Assembly (NCBI GenBank): GCA_019915135.1 | Contig: JAHLMK010000022.1 | Coordinates: 558,001 to 622,000, forward strand | Direction: 5' to 3' | Length of the DNA stretch: 64,000 nt | Origin: Strobilurus pachycystidiatus | Taxonomy: Eukaryota; Basidiomycota; Agaricomycetes; Agaricales; Physalacriaceae | The notes under the pieces: generated by a model | What the model saw: only the letters and a program-made list of their open reading frames with translations | Databases searched by the model: none | What the model was told of the DNA's origin: nothing | Position numbers and translations under genes: made by a program | Part shown: positions 1 to 10,613 of the stretch, in pieces | Position numbering within the stretch: the stretch's first letter is position 1 | Layout: each line of letters opens with the position of its first letter

Positions 1-298
1 CCGTCGCCTCTCCAAAAACATACGGCGACTTGGGTCGCGGCGACCCCATCGACGAAAACATACCGCCCATCTCGCTCTGCGGACGGAGGAATGGCGAATT
101 CATGTTGCCTTTCAGCGGTGTAGCGTGCAGTGACGGGTCCGTGATAGATCCTCTTCTCTGTGTCTGCAGGAACTCCAGCGGTGCCAAAGGAACGACAGGC
201 GACTGTCGCGACGATCCCTCCGACGTTTTGGACATGTATAATGCCATTTTGCTCTTCGGTGCATCGTTGGGGTTTGCCATCGTCGACACAAGCGACAT
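1..298 (-). CDS. Ser/Pro-rich protein, N-terminal part (truncated by window edge)
   Basis: An open minus-strand frame starts at ATG 298 and runs off the left edge, giving about 99 residues. The visible part is rich in Ser, Pro, Gly and Met and has no recognisable fold. One stretch reads EFLQTQRRGSITDPSLH; RRGS is a basophilic (PKA-like) phosphorylation consensus, and the block looks more ordered in composition than its surroundings. Several prolines follow serines, as in regulatory proteins with disordered N-termini. A second Met lies six codons downstream of the first, so the exact start is uncertain. The function is unknown. It lies on the same strand as elg1, 179 bp downstream of the elg1 stop. 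Confidence 0.5.
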   Translation of the reverse strand, partial: MSLVSTMANPNDAPKSKMALYMSKTSEGSSRQSPVVPLAPLEFLQTQRRGSITDPSLHATPLKGNMNSPFLRPQSEMGGMFSSMGSPRPKSPYVFGEAT

Positions 299-477
299 CG
301 AGCGGAGGAGTCAGCCTTGAGATCCGTTTCTCTTCACTTGGGTACTATCGCTGCAACAAGTCGAGTACGTTAACAACCAACTACTTAGTCGCATCTAATC
401 AATACATATCCTAAATTCTATTTGACTTCCCCGCAACGTGGAATCTATTCCACGTGATGATTGCACTCCAGATATGG

Positions 478-3189
478 TTACATTGCCCCGCCAAAAGCCG
501 TTCTCTCCAGTGCCTGTCGTTGCTCCTCCGTGACCATTATCGTTCGCACATACCGCTGGCTTTGGCTGTTCCTCGTTCTCCTCCCACCGGGTACTTGCAT
601 GTCAACCGTCTTCCTTTCCTCCCCATCATCCGCCGCGATGATCTGGCGCATCAAGGGTAGATAATCAACCACGTACACCTCGCGTCGCCAGCCTAGTCCC
701 ATCACCTCTTTGCCGAGCAAGTCGACGACATGACGGTCTGCCACGCGAGTCGCTTGCCGCGGCCTCCACAACGTGCGCTTGAAATTGTCAGCGCCACGCG
801 AAAGCGTTGACACGATCAACTCGTCCCGATCGCCATGTCCGAAAAAGTTCAGGCTCGTCAGATTGTCGCGAGAATTGAACAACACCGTGTGGCCCAGTTC
901 GTCATCACCTGTCGCGCCTACTTCACTCAATGAAAGAGCCTGTTCACATCCACTGTCAATGACAAAATTGGCACGCATCTTTTTCATCGCTTACCTCTCG
1001 TGTGTCAATAGACGATCGTGTCAAATGACAGTCCGTGTATGACAACAGGTCGGCAGGGAGATTAACACCGTTGGGACGAGGGATAACATCATCGACCTCC
1101 TCGTTCGAAGATCCCCAATTTTCCGTGGCATGCTGATGGAAATCTCCGGACCATGGTTTGCCGCGACCTGCGCACCATAATTGGAGAGTGTGGATAGCAA
1201 ATCGTAGATCAGGTGTCGCCTCAAAGTCTATAGAATCTTGCCCCATGAGCTGTTTTGGCGAATATTCTTCGTAAAGTCGGATAAGGTTTTCACGGGGAAC
1301 CGGGTGGCCCTCAGCAGCACATAGGCCTTGCAGAAAGGATGCCGCCAACTCCGTACTGCAGGGCTTAAAGACAAGAGTTTGCTGAAGGGGCAACTCGTCA
1401 AGGGGTAGAAGGGATAGGTCTAGCAAAGTTGAATATTGAGGAGTGGCCGTGAAGATAGGATGTCGCACGCACCGTTACAAGTACAGATCACCGGCCGTTT
1501 ACACTCCCTGATTAAACTGAACACGGCAGACCAAAAGGTCGCGTCTTCCTTGAACAGAATATCAACCTCCTCAAGTAAAATCAGAGATTGATTGACCCCC
1601 GCCGATGAGCTGTCCCCAAAGTCCTCTAGACTCTTTCCCCCCTGGAGAATAGTGGCAAAATGGGATCTAGACGCGTCCTCTTCGCGTATGCTGGAACTTT
1701 GTGCCTTGGAAACTAAGTGATTTTTCCCCACCTGCCCGACAAGGTTATCCAGGTTGACAGAATTGCGCTTCCCGATACCCGGATACACTTCAAATACCTC
1801 CCAGCCCATCTCCTCCGCACACGCATAGACGGCTGCCGTTTTGCCACAACCAGACGGACCGGCAATGACGACTGTGTTCGCGATGAATCCCGAAAATGCC
1901 GACGATGAGGGCTCTGACCATTCGGGACGAGGTAGAGGCGCGTAATCGTCGTTATCTTGCTGTGAAATGGGAATGTCATCCTCGTATTCCTCGTCGGGTA
2001 CTATCCATGATGCCTCGTCATCTGAATCAACCCTCTGCTTCTTTCTGCTCTTTTTCGAGACTTCTCTCGTTATTCGGCGCTTTTTCGTCTTTTCAGTCGG
2101 GGTTTTACCCTTTCCCTTCTTGTTGAAAGCCTGTTCCTGAGATAGTACAGCTGGCGGCTCGGAGTGTGGCGTAAATTCCAGTTGGAGAGTCCGGAGCCAG
2201 TCTCGCAAATAAATCGCGTTCTGTTCATTCCCGAGAACTTGGTCGGCGCAAGTTGGCTTCCATTTATCGGTCCAGAGTTTCTGGGAGTCTTGTTCGTTGG
2301 GATTATGGGCAAATCGGGAGATGGCAGGATGAGCCTTGTGCGCGTCAGGAATAGTGTTCAGAGAGGCGTCTTGAGATGGCAGAGAAGGGATGTTATCTGG
2401 CACGGGAGCGGGATCGGATAGGAGCGAGTTACGCGAGGAAGATGTTGGGTAAACCTGTTGAGGACCGCGTACATGTTGTGTGTCTTTATCAGGATATGGC
2501 GTCGACGGACCGGGTCTTGATGACGAGCCTTGTAGACTCAGAGGCGTTGGGGATCTTTGACGTGGGCGAGGCGCAAAGAATGAATGGGTTGGGAGTGCCT
2601 GTTTCGGTTTCGCAAGAGGTTTGATGGGCGAGGACTCGATGATGATCGGATCCTTTCTCGAGGAGCCATCAGAAAGTGGTCGGCGGTTAGACGGCTCAAT
2701 CATGGCAAGCTCGTCGTCACTTTCGAGGTGAGATTGGGCTAATGGGAAAGAAGTGTTCTCGGCAAGGACGAGTTCAGGTTCTGTCGAAGCTAAAGGTGCT
2801 CTGATGTTAAACAGAATCAAAGTAAAGTGCCGGTGAACTGACTGCGAAGGTCAATAGCCTCTGTTGTCGTGGCTGGTAAGGATACGGTATCAGTATTCGG
2901 ACTAGCATTCTCGACATCAATCACAGTGTCAGGAATGGCAGGCGGAGTGACAGTTTGAGGCTTTTTAACGAAATGATCGAACAAAGTCCTCTGCGAATAT
3001 AATAAATATCCATGGCTGAACAGAGAGAAAGAATAAGTTTACCTGCTTCGCGGACGTCTTGGAAGAGCTCGATTTTCTCCGTTCGCCCATTGACGCGTCG
3101 GTGGTCGAAGAGCGTGTCGTGGTGGTGGTACGAGTCCGAAAGACGCGCTTCGTGACAGTAGCGTGACCGGCTCGGTTGCCACGCTTCAC
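478..3189 (-). CDS. elg1: Elg1/ATAD5-like RFC-type AAA+ ATPase (PCNA unloader)
   Basis: Five exons: 3189-3043, 2990 to about 2843, about 2798-1473, 1419-995 and 939-478, roughly 835 residues, close to the size of yeast Elg1. Elg1/ATAD5 replaces Rfc1 in a clamp-loader complex that removes PCNA from DNA. Visible features, in order: a basic, Ser/Thr-rich N-terminus; a PIP-like motif QRTLFDHF formed across the exon 1/2 junction; a long acidic and basic linker; the RFC-type entry motif LWTDKWKP; Walker A GPSGCGKT; Walker B LILLEEVD; then the sensor region ending ICTCND, which is completed by splicing, and the C-terminal helical part. Splice phases fit at every junction; the exon 2/3 junction has two equally valid solutions (2843/2798 or 2839/2800). 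The gene is head-to-head with the DUF2470 gene, with 55 bp between the two start codons. Confidence 0.88.
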
Positions 3190-3244
3190 CGTGGGCAGCC
3201 CGCATCAGTGCTTGACTGTTAACCATCACTACCACTTCCCAACA
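3190..3244. promoter_or_regulatory. Very short bidirectional promoter interval
   Basis: Only 55 bp separate the start codons of elg1 (minus) and the DUF2470 gene (plus). The two 5' untranslated regions must be very short or overlap, and promoter elements probably lie inside the opposite transcript. No TATA box is obvious. Confidence 0.55.
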
Positions 3245-4065
3245 ATGGCGGACCCAGTCGCGGAGAAATCTGCCTTCTTGAAAATGTACATGTCCAACCA
3301 CCCGGACACTCTCGTCGCCTATGCCAAATATTATGGTAAAGTTACCGAACTCATAAAGAGCGCCGAAATGTCAGCGATTGATACCAAGGTAAACCTCTAT
3401 TTGTCTGTACTGTGTCCATTCCACACTCTGACATGACTAGAGCATGACTTTGAACTGCGCAATGAAGAACGGTGGCCAGATGCAAGTGCGCGTCGCCATT
3501 GAACCCCCACTCCGCAACTACGACGACGTGAAGCCCCGACTCTTGGAGATGAAGGCCATCTCTCAAGAGGGCCTTGGAATGGTAAATTTGACCTTCACTG
3601 CTATCGCATCCATTTACTCACCAACCTCCATACAAGATCAAAGCCCCACATATCACCGATTTCGTCTTCCCATACAGCGTCATGCTCGGCTACGAAACAC
3701 TCTTCCTGTCCTCTATCGTGTATCTTTTTCTCGCTCCCGCGCAAATTGGCTCCATCCTCTGGGCTCCGGCACAATTGGCCATGTCGTATCCGTATGTCTC
3801 TACCGTGATCCGGGGTGCATTCTACCTTGTAGCCGGAGCACATGTCCTTGAGAGCGTATATACGTACTCTCTGTGCCGGAAGCATCGCTCTCCGATCATG
3901 ACCACGGTACGTGATTAATCTTACCCTACATGGTCGTTCTAACTTCTCACGTATACCAAGTTGAAATACGTTGCCAGCACCGTGTTTTATGGCTTTCCGA
4001 TATGGGGAGATTTGCGCAAACGTATCCAGGCAGCGAGAATTGACTCGGTGATGAAGGTCGAGTAA
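3245..4065 (+). CDS. DUF2470-domain integral membrane protein
   Basis: Four exons, 3245-3388, 3441-3581, 3637-3906 and 3961-4065, all in phase, give 219 residues. The N-terminal half (about residues 1-95, starting MADPVAEKSAFLKMYMSNH) looks like the DUF2470/HugZ-like domain known from haem-related and membrane proteins. The C-terminal half holds hydrophobic segments around YETLFLSSIVYLFLAPAQIG, a second around VIRGAFYLVAGAHVLES and a possible third near the end, like the DUF4499-type membrane region found with this domain in fungi. The protein ends in a basic amphipathic tail. The role is unknown; membrane location is inferred from hydrophobicity. Confidence 0.82.
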
Positions 4066-4711
4066 TGGCTATCCACTGTATAATCACTCAAATTGCATCA
4101 ACGTGACAGCACATCGATTCTTCATTGCGGCCTGAAGAAGTCTACCTACCGCATCTCAACCTCTACGTTCCTCTATGATATTCATAGCCGCCGGACCCAA
4201 AGTCTCCCTATCTTATACCACGACAAGAGCTATACATTCGCAACTTCTGGCCACGATGCGACTGGAGGTCCGGATTTCGCTACTGTTGGGATGAGAGTTG
4301 ATAATGTGGTAGAATTCTGAGGACTGTGAAACGGCACCAGGATCTCCAGTCGCGTTCGGTGTTGAACGGTCGATAGAGGCAAGATGTTCCAGAAAGCTTC
4401 AAACGGAAGCGGCCTCTTTGTGACCGTGGCGAACACCAGAAAAAAAAGACCTCAACACCAAGACCATCACACCTCAGCGCTATCTTGCTGAGATTTGGAT
4501 TTGACATAGGGGATTGAAGATAATGGCAGAAAGCGGGAACTCGATGGGAATGTGTCGCTCAACATCAATCATATCTTGATGTACCTAATTATAGTGGGTA
4601 GGGACTGCTAGGCGGTCGTGGCGCATTAAATTCTGAGGCGGGCCGTGGAAACAGCTGGCGAAAAGTCCGGATCTCCGGTCCGATCAAAGTTAACTTTTTC
4701 CTCCTTCCATC
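4066..4711. other. Intergenic region without recognisable gene
   Basis: About 650 bp between the DUF2470 gene and spb4. Short open frames occur on both strands but have no motif, splice logic or composition suggesting coding. It probably holds the 3' end of the upstream gene and the spb4 promoter. Confidence 0.5.
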
Positions 4712-6957
4712 ATGTCGTCGACGGCCTTTGCGGGGTCCTGGGCTTCGCTTCCCGATGCGCTAACACCTTGGATGTGCGTCGAGAGATATCACTGCAAATT
4801 ATCTGCTAAATTGGCTCAGACTTGATACAATCCAGTCGATGGGCTTCCAGCGAATGACACCCGTGCAAGCATCAACCATCCCGCTCTTCATGAAGCACAA
4901 AGACGTCGTTGTCGAGGCAGTTACTGGATCTGGAAAGACACTCGCATTCGTTGTTCCGGTACTTGAGAAGCTCATCCGAAGAGAGCGAAAACTTCATAAA
5001 AGTGACATTGGCGCGCTCATTATCAGTCCGACAAGGTGCGTTATATTATTATTCAACATCACGGACTTACCGACCTTGAAAGGGAGCTATCGACGCAGAT
5101 TCACGCCGTCTTCAATTTGTTTCTCAAATCACAGCCAGAAGATACTGGCCACGATCCATTACCGGAACCTTTGCTGCTCGTATCATCTTCCGAGTCTTCT
5201 CCTCTCCAGGATATCGAAAGATTCAAGGATACAGGCGCGGATATTGTCATAGGTACCCCGGGACGCATTGAAGAATTCCTTCTCGGTAAAGGACGCACTC
5301 ATGTCGGCGTGAAGGATTTGGAAGTGTTGGTGCTCGATGAGGCCGACCGGTTAGTATGCCCCCATCCTCTGGCTCGGCTGCATGTCTCATATATCCTTTG
5401 TAGACTTTTGGATCTTGGCTTCTCCGCGACACTCAGCAAGATTCTCACCTATCTCCCGAAGCAACGGCGGACTGGACTTTTCAGCGCGACAATGACGGAT
5501 GCGGATGCTTTATCTGAGCTCGTTCGAGCGGGTCTGCGGAATCCTGCCCGTATCGTGGTCAAAGTTCAAGCGAAGAAGGCCAACGCGGCAGGAAAGACTA
5601 CTCTAGTCGAGGAACGGAGAACACCAGCCAAGTATGTTGTCAGAATTTTATAAACGTAACTTTCTCATCTCCAAAAGTCTAGCAAATTCATATGTAACGT
5701 GCAAAGCCTCAGAAAAGGTCGTGCAATTGACCCGCATCATTGAACGCGAGGTGGAAGAGCATCAGTCCGCCCAGTTTATATTATATTTTGCAACTGGTGC
5801 ATGTGTGGACTACTTTTATAAGGTGCTCGGCACGCTTCTGCCTCCGAGCTTCACACTGCACTCGCTTCATGGACATCTCACTCCTGCCGCGCGAACGAAG
5901 ACATTATCAGCCTTCTCATCCGCAATAGCGACACCATCCTCGCCCTCGATTCTTCTGGCCACGGACGTTGCAGCACGTGGCCTTGACCTCCCTCATGTCG
6001 ACGTTGTCATACAATTCGACCCACCTACGGACCCCAAAGCGTTTTCGCACCGTTGTGGCCGGACGGCACGTGCTGGGAGGAGCGGGAGAGCCTGGGTTAT
6101 CTTGGTGGGGAGGGAGATTGGATATGTGGATCTTTTAAGCATTCGAAAGATACCTTTGAAAGGGCAGGCGTATATCCCCGCAGTTCAACTCGATACCTCT
6201 ACAGGCGATGAGCCCGACGACGACGAACGTCCTGATGATGATCAGGTGGCAGTAAACCTTGAGCAGATTCGTCAGATGGTCAGTACAGACCGAGCATTGA
6301 ACGATCAGGTATGGATGAGCATTCCTGTGCTTCTTTTCCGCTAATGTAATACCTAGGCAGTGAAAGCTTTCGTCTCTTTCGTCCGGGCATACACCAAACA
6401 CGAAGCGTCTTACATCTTCAGGATAAAAGACCTCGACCTTGTGGGTGTAGCAAAAAGTTTTGGGCTTTTTCGCCTCCCCAGAATGCCCGAACTCAAGGAT
6501 GCAGACCGATCTACTTGGAAGGACTTCTCAATTGAGGTGAGCCGTCAATCCCACCATCCTTTTCACTCAGCTCATTCGCATCCAGTGGGATAAGTACGCA
6601 TACCTAGATCCAGCACAAGAAGCGAAACGTCTCAAAGAACTCGAGAGCGCGTCGTTCAAAGCTGAAGAGCAGAAGAAACTCTCCGAGCAGCGAAGACAGA
6701 AGAAGAAAGTGAATGTTTCGTGGAGTGATAAGGTTGTGAAGCAGGAGGAGCGAGATCTGAAAAAGGACAAACGAAAGAAGAAGAAAGCATGGGAGAAGAA
6801 GAGGGGACGGGAGGAAATGGCCGAAGGGGCCGAGGAGGGAGAGGAGGGAGATGGGGACGACTGGGATGATCTTGCAAAGGAAGAGAGGATGGCGAAGAAG
6901 TTGAAGAAGGGGGAGGTTAGTCAGAAGGACTTTGACATGGAGTTTAATGATCTATGA
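4712..6957 (+). CDS. spb4: DEAD-box RNA helicase Spb4/DDX55
   Basis: Seven exons: 4712-4773, 4820-5035, 5083-5349, 5404-5631, 5678-6308, 6357-6536 and 6586-6957; 651 residues, the usual Spb4 length. Spb4 is a nucleolar ATP-dependent helicase needed for 60S ribosomal subunit maturation. Visible motifs: Q motif GFQRMTPVQ, motif I AVTGSGKT, motif Ia SPTREL, GG/TPGR region [12 protein letters not shown] box VLDEADR, motif III SAT, motif [11 protein letters not shown] and motif [13 protein letters not shown]. After the helicase core comes the Spb4-type C-terminal extension (DUF4217) with [18 protein letters not shown], then a highly charged Lys/Glu coiled-coil-like tail. Motifs Ia and DEADR are split by introns and restored exactly by splicing, which supports the model. 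Confidence 0.95.
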
Positions 6958-7079
6958 TAGATGTTCGTGGAGACTGTTGTTATATTCTACGCTTGTCGGT
7001 CCTCATTCTTCCTCATTGACACCGTCCAATCGACGCACAGCTGCCTATCGTTCGATTTGAGTTCTAGACTGCCTGTAAC

Positions 7080-8260
7080 CTATATACAGGAGATTCTCAC
7101 CTCGAGTGCGGTAAGATATGGATCGTGAGCATCTGGCGACAAGTGACGGATCGCGGCTGCTAGGTTGTACAGATATTCCTGGAGATTGTATTAATGTTTG
7201 ATAAGTCGTTGTCACTGGAACGGATTCTGACTTTGTTCGGACCCGAGGGTCCCACTGTCTCCCATATTGTCCGTGATAGGGTTTCAAGCGGTTCAGAACC
7301 GACTGGCAAGTAACTTAGCAACAAACGTCGGAGCCTTTGGATGTTGCGGCTCACTGAAAGACGGATTGTCAGCACGCCCTACGTAGCACTGCCAAAAGGT
7401 CAGAGGCTTGAATGCTTGCAAGGTGTCTAAAGACGCACGTATGTCTATGCTCATCATTCTTAAGGTTCGAGAGCATTTGGAGGAACAAGAGACCTACATC
7501 GGACAAAGTCACCCTCTCGCTGCCATCTAAAGGATCGATACCATATACATCGATCTTTTCCATCGTATAACCATCCTACGCAGTCGCTATGAATTTCAAG
7601 GGAGGTGAAGGGATCAAGTTGACGAACCTTTTCTCGGTAATCTGTACGCCACATTAGTAAGCAACTTTGGATGTCCAGAATATTTGGCAAACCTAGATAG
7701 TCCCTGACTTCAGACTCGTATGCTGAGTCAATGGTATATGCGACGCCTATATAGCTCTTAGTGAGCTAGCAGCATCCTTTTCGCTGACATACCCCAAACG
7801 ACATCGTCCTCGGGAAAAGGATCCTACGTCGCCATCTATTGAGTTTCAAAAACCTCACTAAGCCGAGAGATGCTTACAGATTCAGAGAAGCTATCCCAGT
7901 CCTCCTTGTGAATGAGCGTAACGACGCGACCAGGTTTCTGTATCGTGCATATTTAGTGTCAGGATACATACGTGTCAGAGATGTAGTATGCCTCTAGAGT
8001 CCCCCGATGATCATGCGACTTTTGCGCAAATCTGCGTACGTATCCTTTCAGAAATCCCGGAGCTACGATGGATCGAGCGTCACTGATGATTCCTCGGAGA
8101 ACAGAGAACATGCCTCACTTTCTTTTACGGTGTGCGGAGGTGGCTAGACAATGAAGAGTAGGGAACACAGAAACGATGACAAAATCGATTTACAGACCTT
8201 GAATATGAGAGAGCCATATCCAAAGACGATGAAAGGAAGATGAGAGATCAATTCAGACAT
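7080..8260 (-). CDS. ChaC-type gamma-glutamylcyclotransferase
   Basis: A gene of about 11 very small exons on the minus strand. The ChaC family cleaves glutathione to 5-oxoproline and Cys-Gly in the cytosol. Start ATG 8260 leads directly to the substrate-loop motif VFGYGSLIFK (exon 1, 8260-8198). Later exons give PPPHTVKE, GFLKGYVRRFAQKSHDHRGT, KPGRVVTLIHKEDW, DPFPEDDVVWG, VAYTIDSAYESEV, DYREK, DGYTMEKIDVYGID, CYVGRADNPSF, IGSEPLETLSRTIWE and the closing EYLYNLAAAIRHL block. DYREKDGY carries the family's conserved catalytic glutamate. One intron, 7991-7938, appears to use a GC donor. The stop at 7080 follows the sequence ALEVRISCI. An in-frame ATG at 8338 would add 26 residues and cannot be excluded. 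One long interval, between the LSD and CYVG blocks, may hide another splice. Confidence 0.85.
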
Positions 8261-8857
8261 GAACGCCTTCTCTGACCGAGTGCGTCCGGCGTCCGCCGTC
8301 AGGTACCGTATGCCGGTGGGAAATGCCGGGAGGTCCAAAATATGAGTGGCGCAATCTGGTGACTGGTCTACTTATTTGCGCCGTACAAAAGCCGCTGCTC
8401 AGCGAGCTTCTATCTTACCCGTCTGATGATTCGCGCACCATGAGTCTTGTTTCGTTTTACTCCGTCTGACGTCTGACTCGGAAATTACTATGCGACGTGC
8501 GACGTGCGTATGTCTCTTCTTGCTTGGAATCTCGTGCTCTCTCGCTCCTGGTTTTTCAACGAACGTACCGCTCTCTTGTCCTTTGTTTAAAAACCCTCAG
8601 TGGCGTCATTGGGCAACGAAATTGCCACGGGATGAAGAGTAATAATTGATCAAGGAACTTTTGGCAGCACGAGAAGTGCTGTCCAGACAAATTGCACCAG
8701 GTGTCAGGTAATAAGTACAACTGAACTATGTAGAGGCAGGTCTCATCACTAGCGTGCTGCATTGCTGTAAATCCCCAAATCCCAGAGGAAGGATGATTAA
8801 TATTATAGCCAAATCTACATTTGCTATATGTTACTTGCCCATGAATATTGAAACAAT

Positions 8858-9695
8858 TTAGCAGAATGTGATAGTAAGGCCAGCCTGCGTCCAGAGTGAG
8901 AAATAGTCGCACAGACACAAAATGTCGCCACTCACGTTATCCTTGGTGCACTGGCGTTGCGCACCATAATCATCGGTTTTATGGAACGCAGAGGTGGCAG
9001 GGCAGCTGGCGGAGGCGCCTGTCGAGAATGTTTTTGTCAGAGACCGAACCCCACTACGAATACGATACCCACAAGAAGCACCTTCAGTGCAGCCGTTTGT
9101 GTAGGTGAAGGCAGTTGGGACATTGAGGGAAAGCCTTGAGAACGGAGGTTTGATAAGTTTGTCGGGTCTGGAATCAGAGGAAAACTTACGGGGGGATCAG
9201 AGAGATATCCGTGCTGGAAATGCCGCCGTTGATGAGGGTGGTCTCGACGATGGAGCATCCAGTGCCTTGGAAGCCGCATCCTGGAGGTGAAGTCAATGAG
9301 AAGAAACATGGTACAACCGTCGGGGACTCCTAACCGGTATCGAGGTAGCTGCAGAAGCGAGGTGTCAGAAACATACAGACGGAAGAGGATGATCACGTAC
9401 GCAATAACAGCGGGGAAGGGGCCGTTATGGGTGTAGGACGGTCCGTTCGACAAAGTCTTAAAGTTCTGAGAGATAACCGGCTATAGACATCGTTAGAAGG
9501 TGCATGCAATGTGCGTTCTCGGAGAAGACGGACAGTACCGCGGCCACACCTATCAGGCTAGTATGAGCGAACGTCAGGGTCTCAGAACTTGAATACGAAC
9601 TTGTTGATGAATTTGATGGTGTGGCTTTCCGCGTTGACGGTGGCAGCACCAACAGCGTGGGCAGCAAGGACGACTTTGAACAAAGAGGAGGACAT
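8858..9695 (-). CDS. Small secreted glycopeptide / thaumatin-like family protein
   Basis: About eight short exons starting at ATG 9695. The N-terminus MSSSLFKVVLAAHAVGAATV looks like a signal peptide. After splicing the chain reads HTIKFINKCGRGT, PVISQNFKTLSNGPSY, NGPFPAVIAYLDTGCGFQGT, GCSIVETTLINGGISSTDIS, LIPP, NVPTAFTYTNGCTEGASC and finally AGLTITFC before the stop at 8858. This pattern (CGRGTP, SNGP, AYLDTG, TDISLIPP, ending in a Cys) matches my memory of the small basidiomycete 'glycopeptide' family related to thaumatin/osmotin folds. Many cysteines suggest disulfides. The junction after EGASC is uncertain: that stretch stays open if unspliced, or can be spliced with a GT donor a few bases downstream. 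Extracellular location is inferred. Confidence 0.72.
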
Positions 9696-10613
9696 TTTGT
9701 GAATGTTTTGCTTCACCGGAAATTATACCAGCTTTGATTCCATTTCACACATAAGAGCATGCCCTAAGGTGATATTGGCATAATGTTTCGCTCCAGTATA
9801 CACGCATGGCAGTCCTGGCATGAAACCGACGCATTTCGAAATCGACTCTGTAGCCTAGACTATATCTGGGCTATCCTTCATCAGTTGACTTTGCAAATCC
9901 TGTCGGTATTTCTTGATCTCGACAATAATGATTCGCGTGGATAGACAGTATTCGTATATGCGCATCAGCGCGTGAAGACGGAGGTGTCTTTCCGCGTGAA
10001 CAGGCGCGTCAGCCATATGCGGATGTTGCCCGTCAGTTGCAGGTTGAAAAGGTCGCGTCTTGGACCTTGGTAAGTAGTGTCCTGGTGGTTTTGGTTAAAG
10101 CGTCCGAAAGCATCTGACTATCTGAGACGGTCAGACCCGATTGATACACGACCACGTGCGCTCGTGCGATCCTCCGCCATCACAGTCCCTTTACTTCTGC
10201 CATCTGGTCATCCACTGGGTAGTCCTTCTTACCACTAGGGTCTGAGTAACGTTCTACACTAGCAATCATTCTTGGGCCAAGAAAGCTCGGCCATATGTCA
10301 ACATCACAATGCGGATGAATAAACTGAAACACGTTCATGTATGTGATCTAAGATTCTACACTCAGATTCTGAAAACACGAGGCCTGTGTACTGTTACAAT
10401 TCTACAACAGAACACTTGGAAAGAGCAAAAGTAGAAAGCGTTTCACTTTCGAAAGCAATGACATCGATAGCAAAGATAGCACAGAAAATGGTAAGGCAAG
10501 ACCCATCGTGAAAGTGAATGGCGCATCATGTACAGATGTTTGAGTAAATGCAAGTAAAGATGGGGCATAGGCATATCAGTAAACATAGGGCATAATCTCC
10601 TTCGAATGGTACA
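9696..10613. other. Intergenic region, nothing recognised
   Basis: About 0.9 kb between the secreted-protein gene (5' side) and the 3' end of the large disordered gene. It is fairly A/T-rich near 10,250-10,600, with no coding frame, tRNA or repeat that I can support. It probably contains the secreted-gene promoter and the 3' untranslated region of the next gene. Confidence 0.45.

Noticed and set aside
4093..4507. Several 70-80 codon frames on both strands
   Set aside because: Short, mutually overlapping and without motifs; treated as intergenic.
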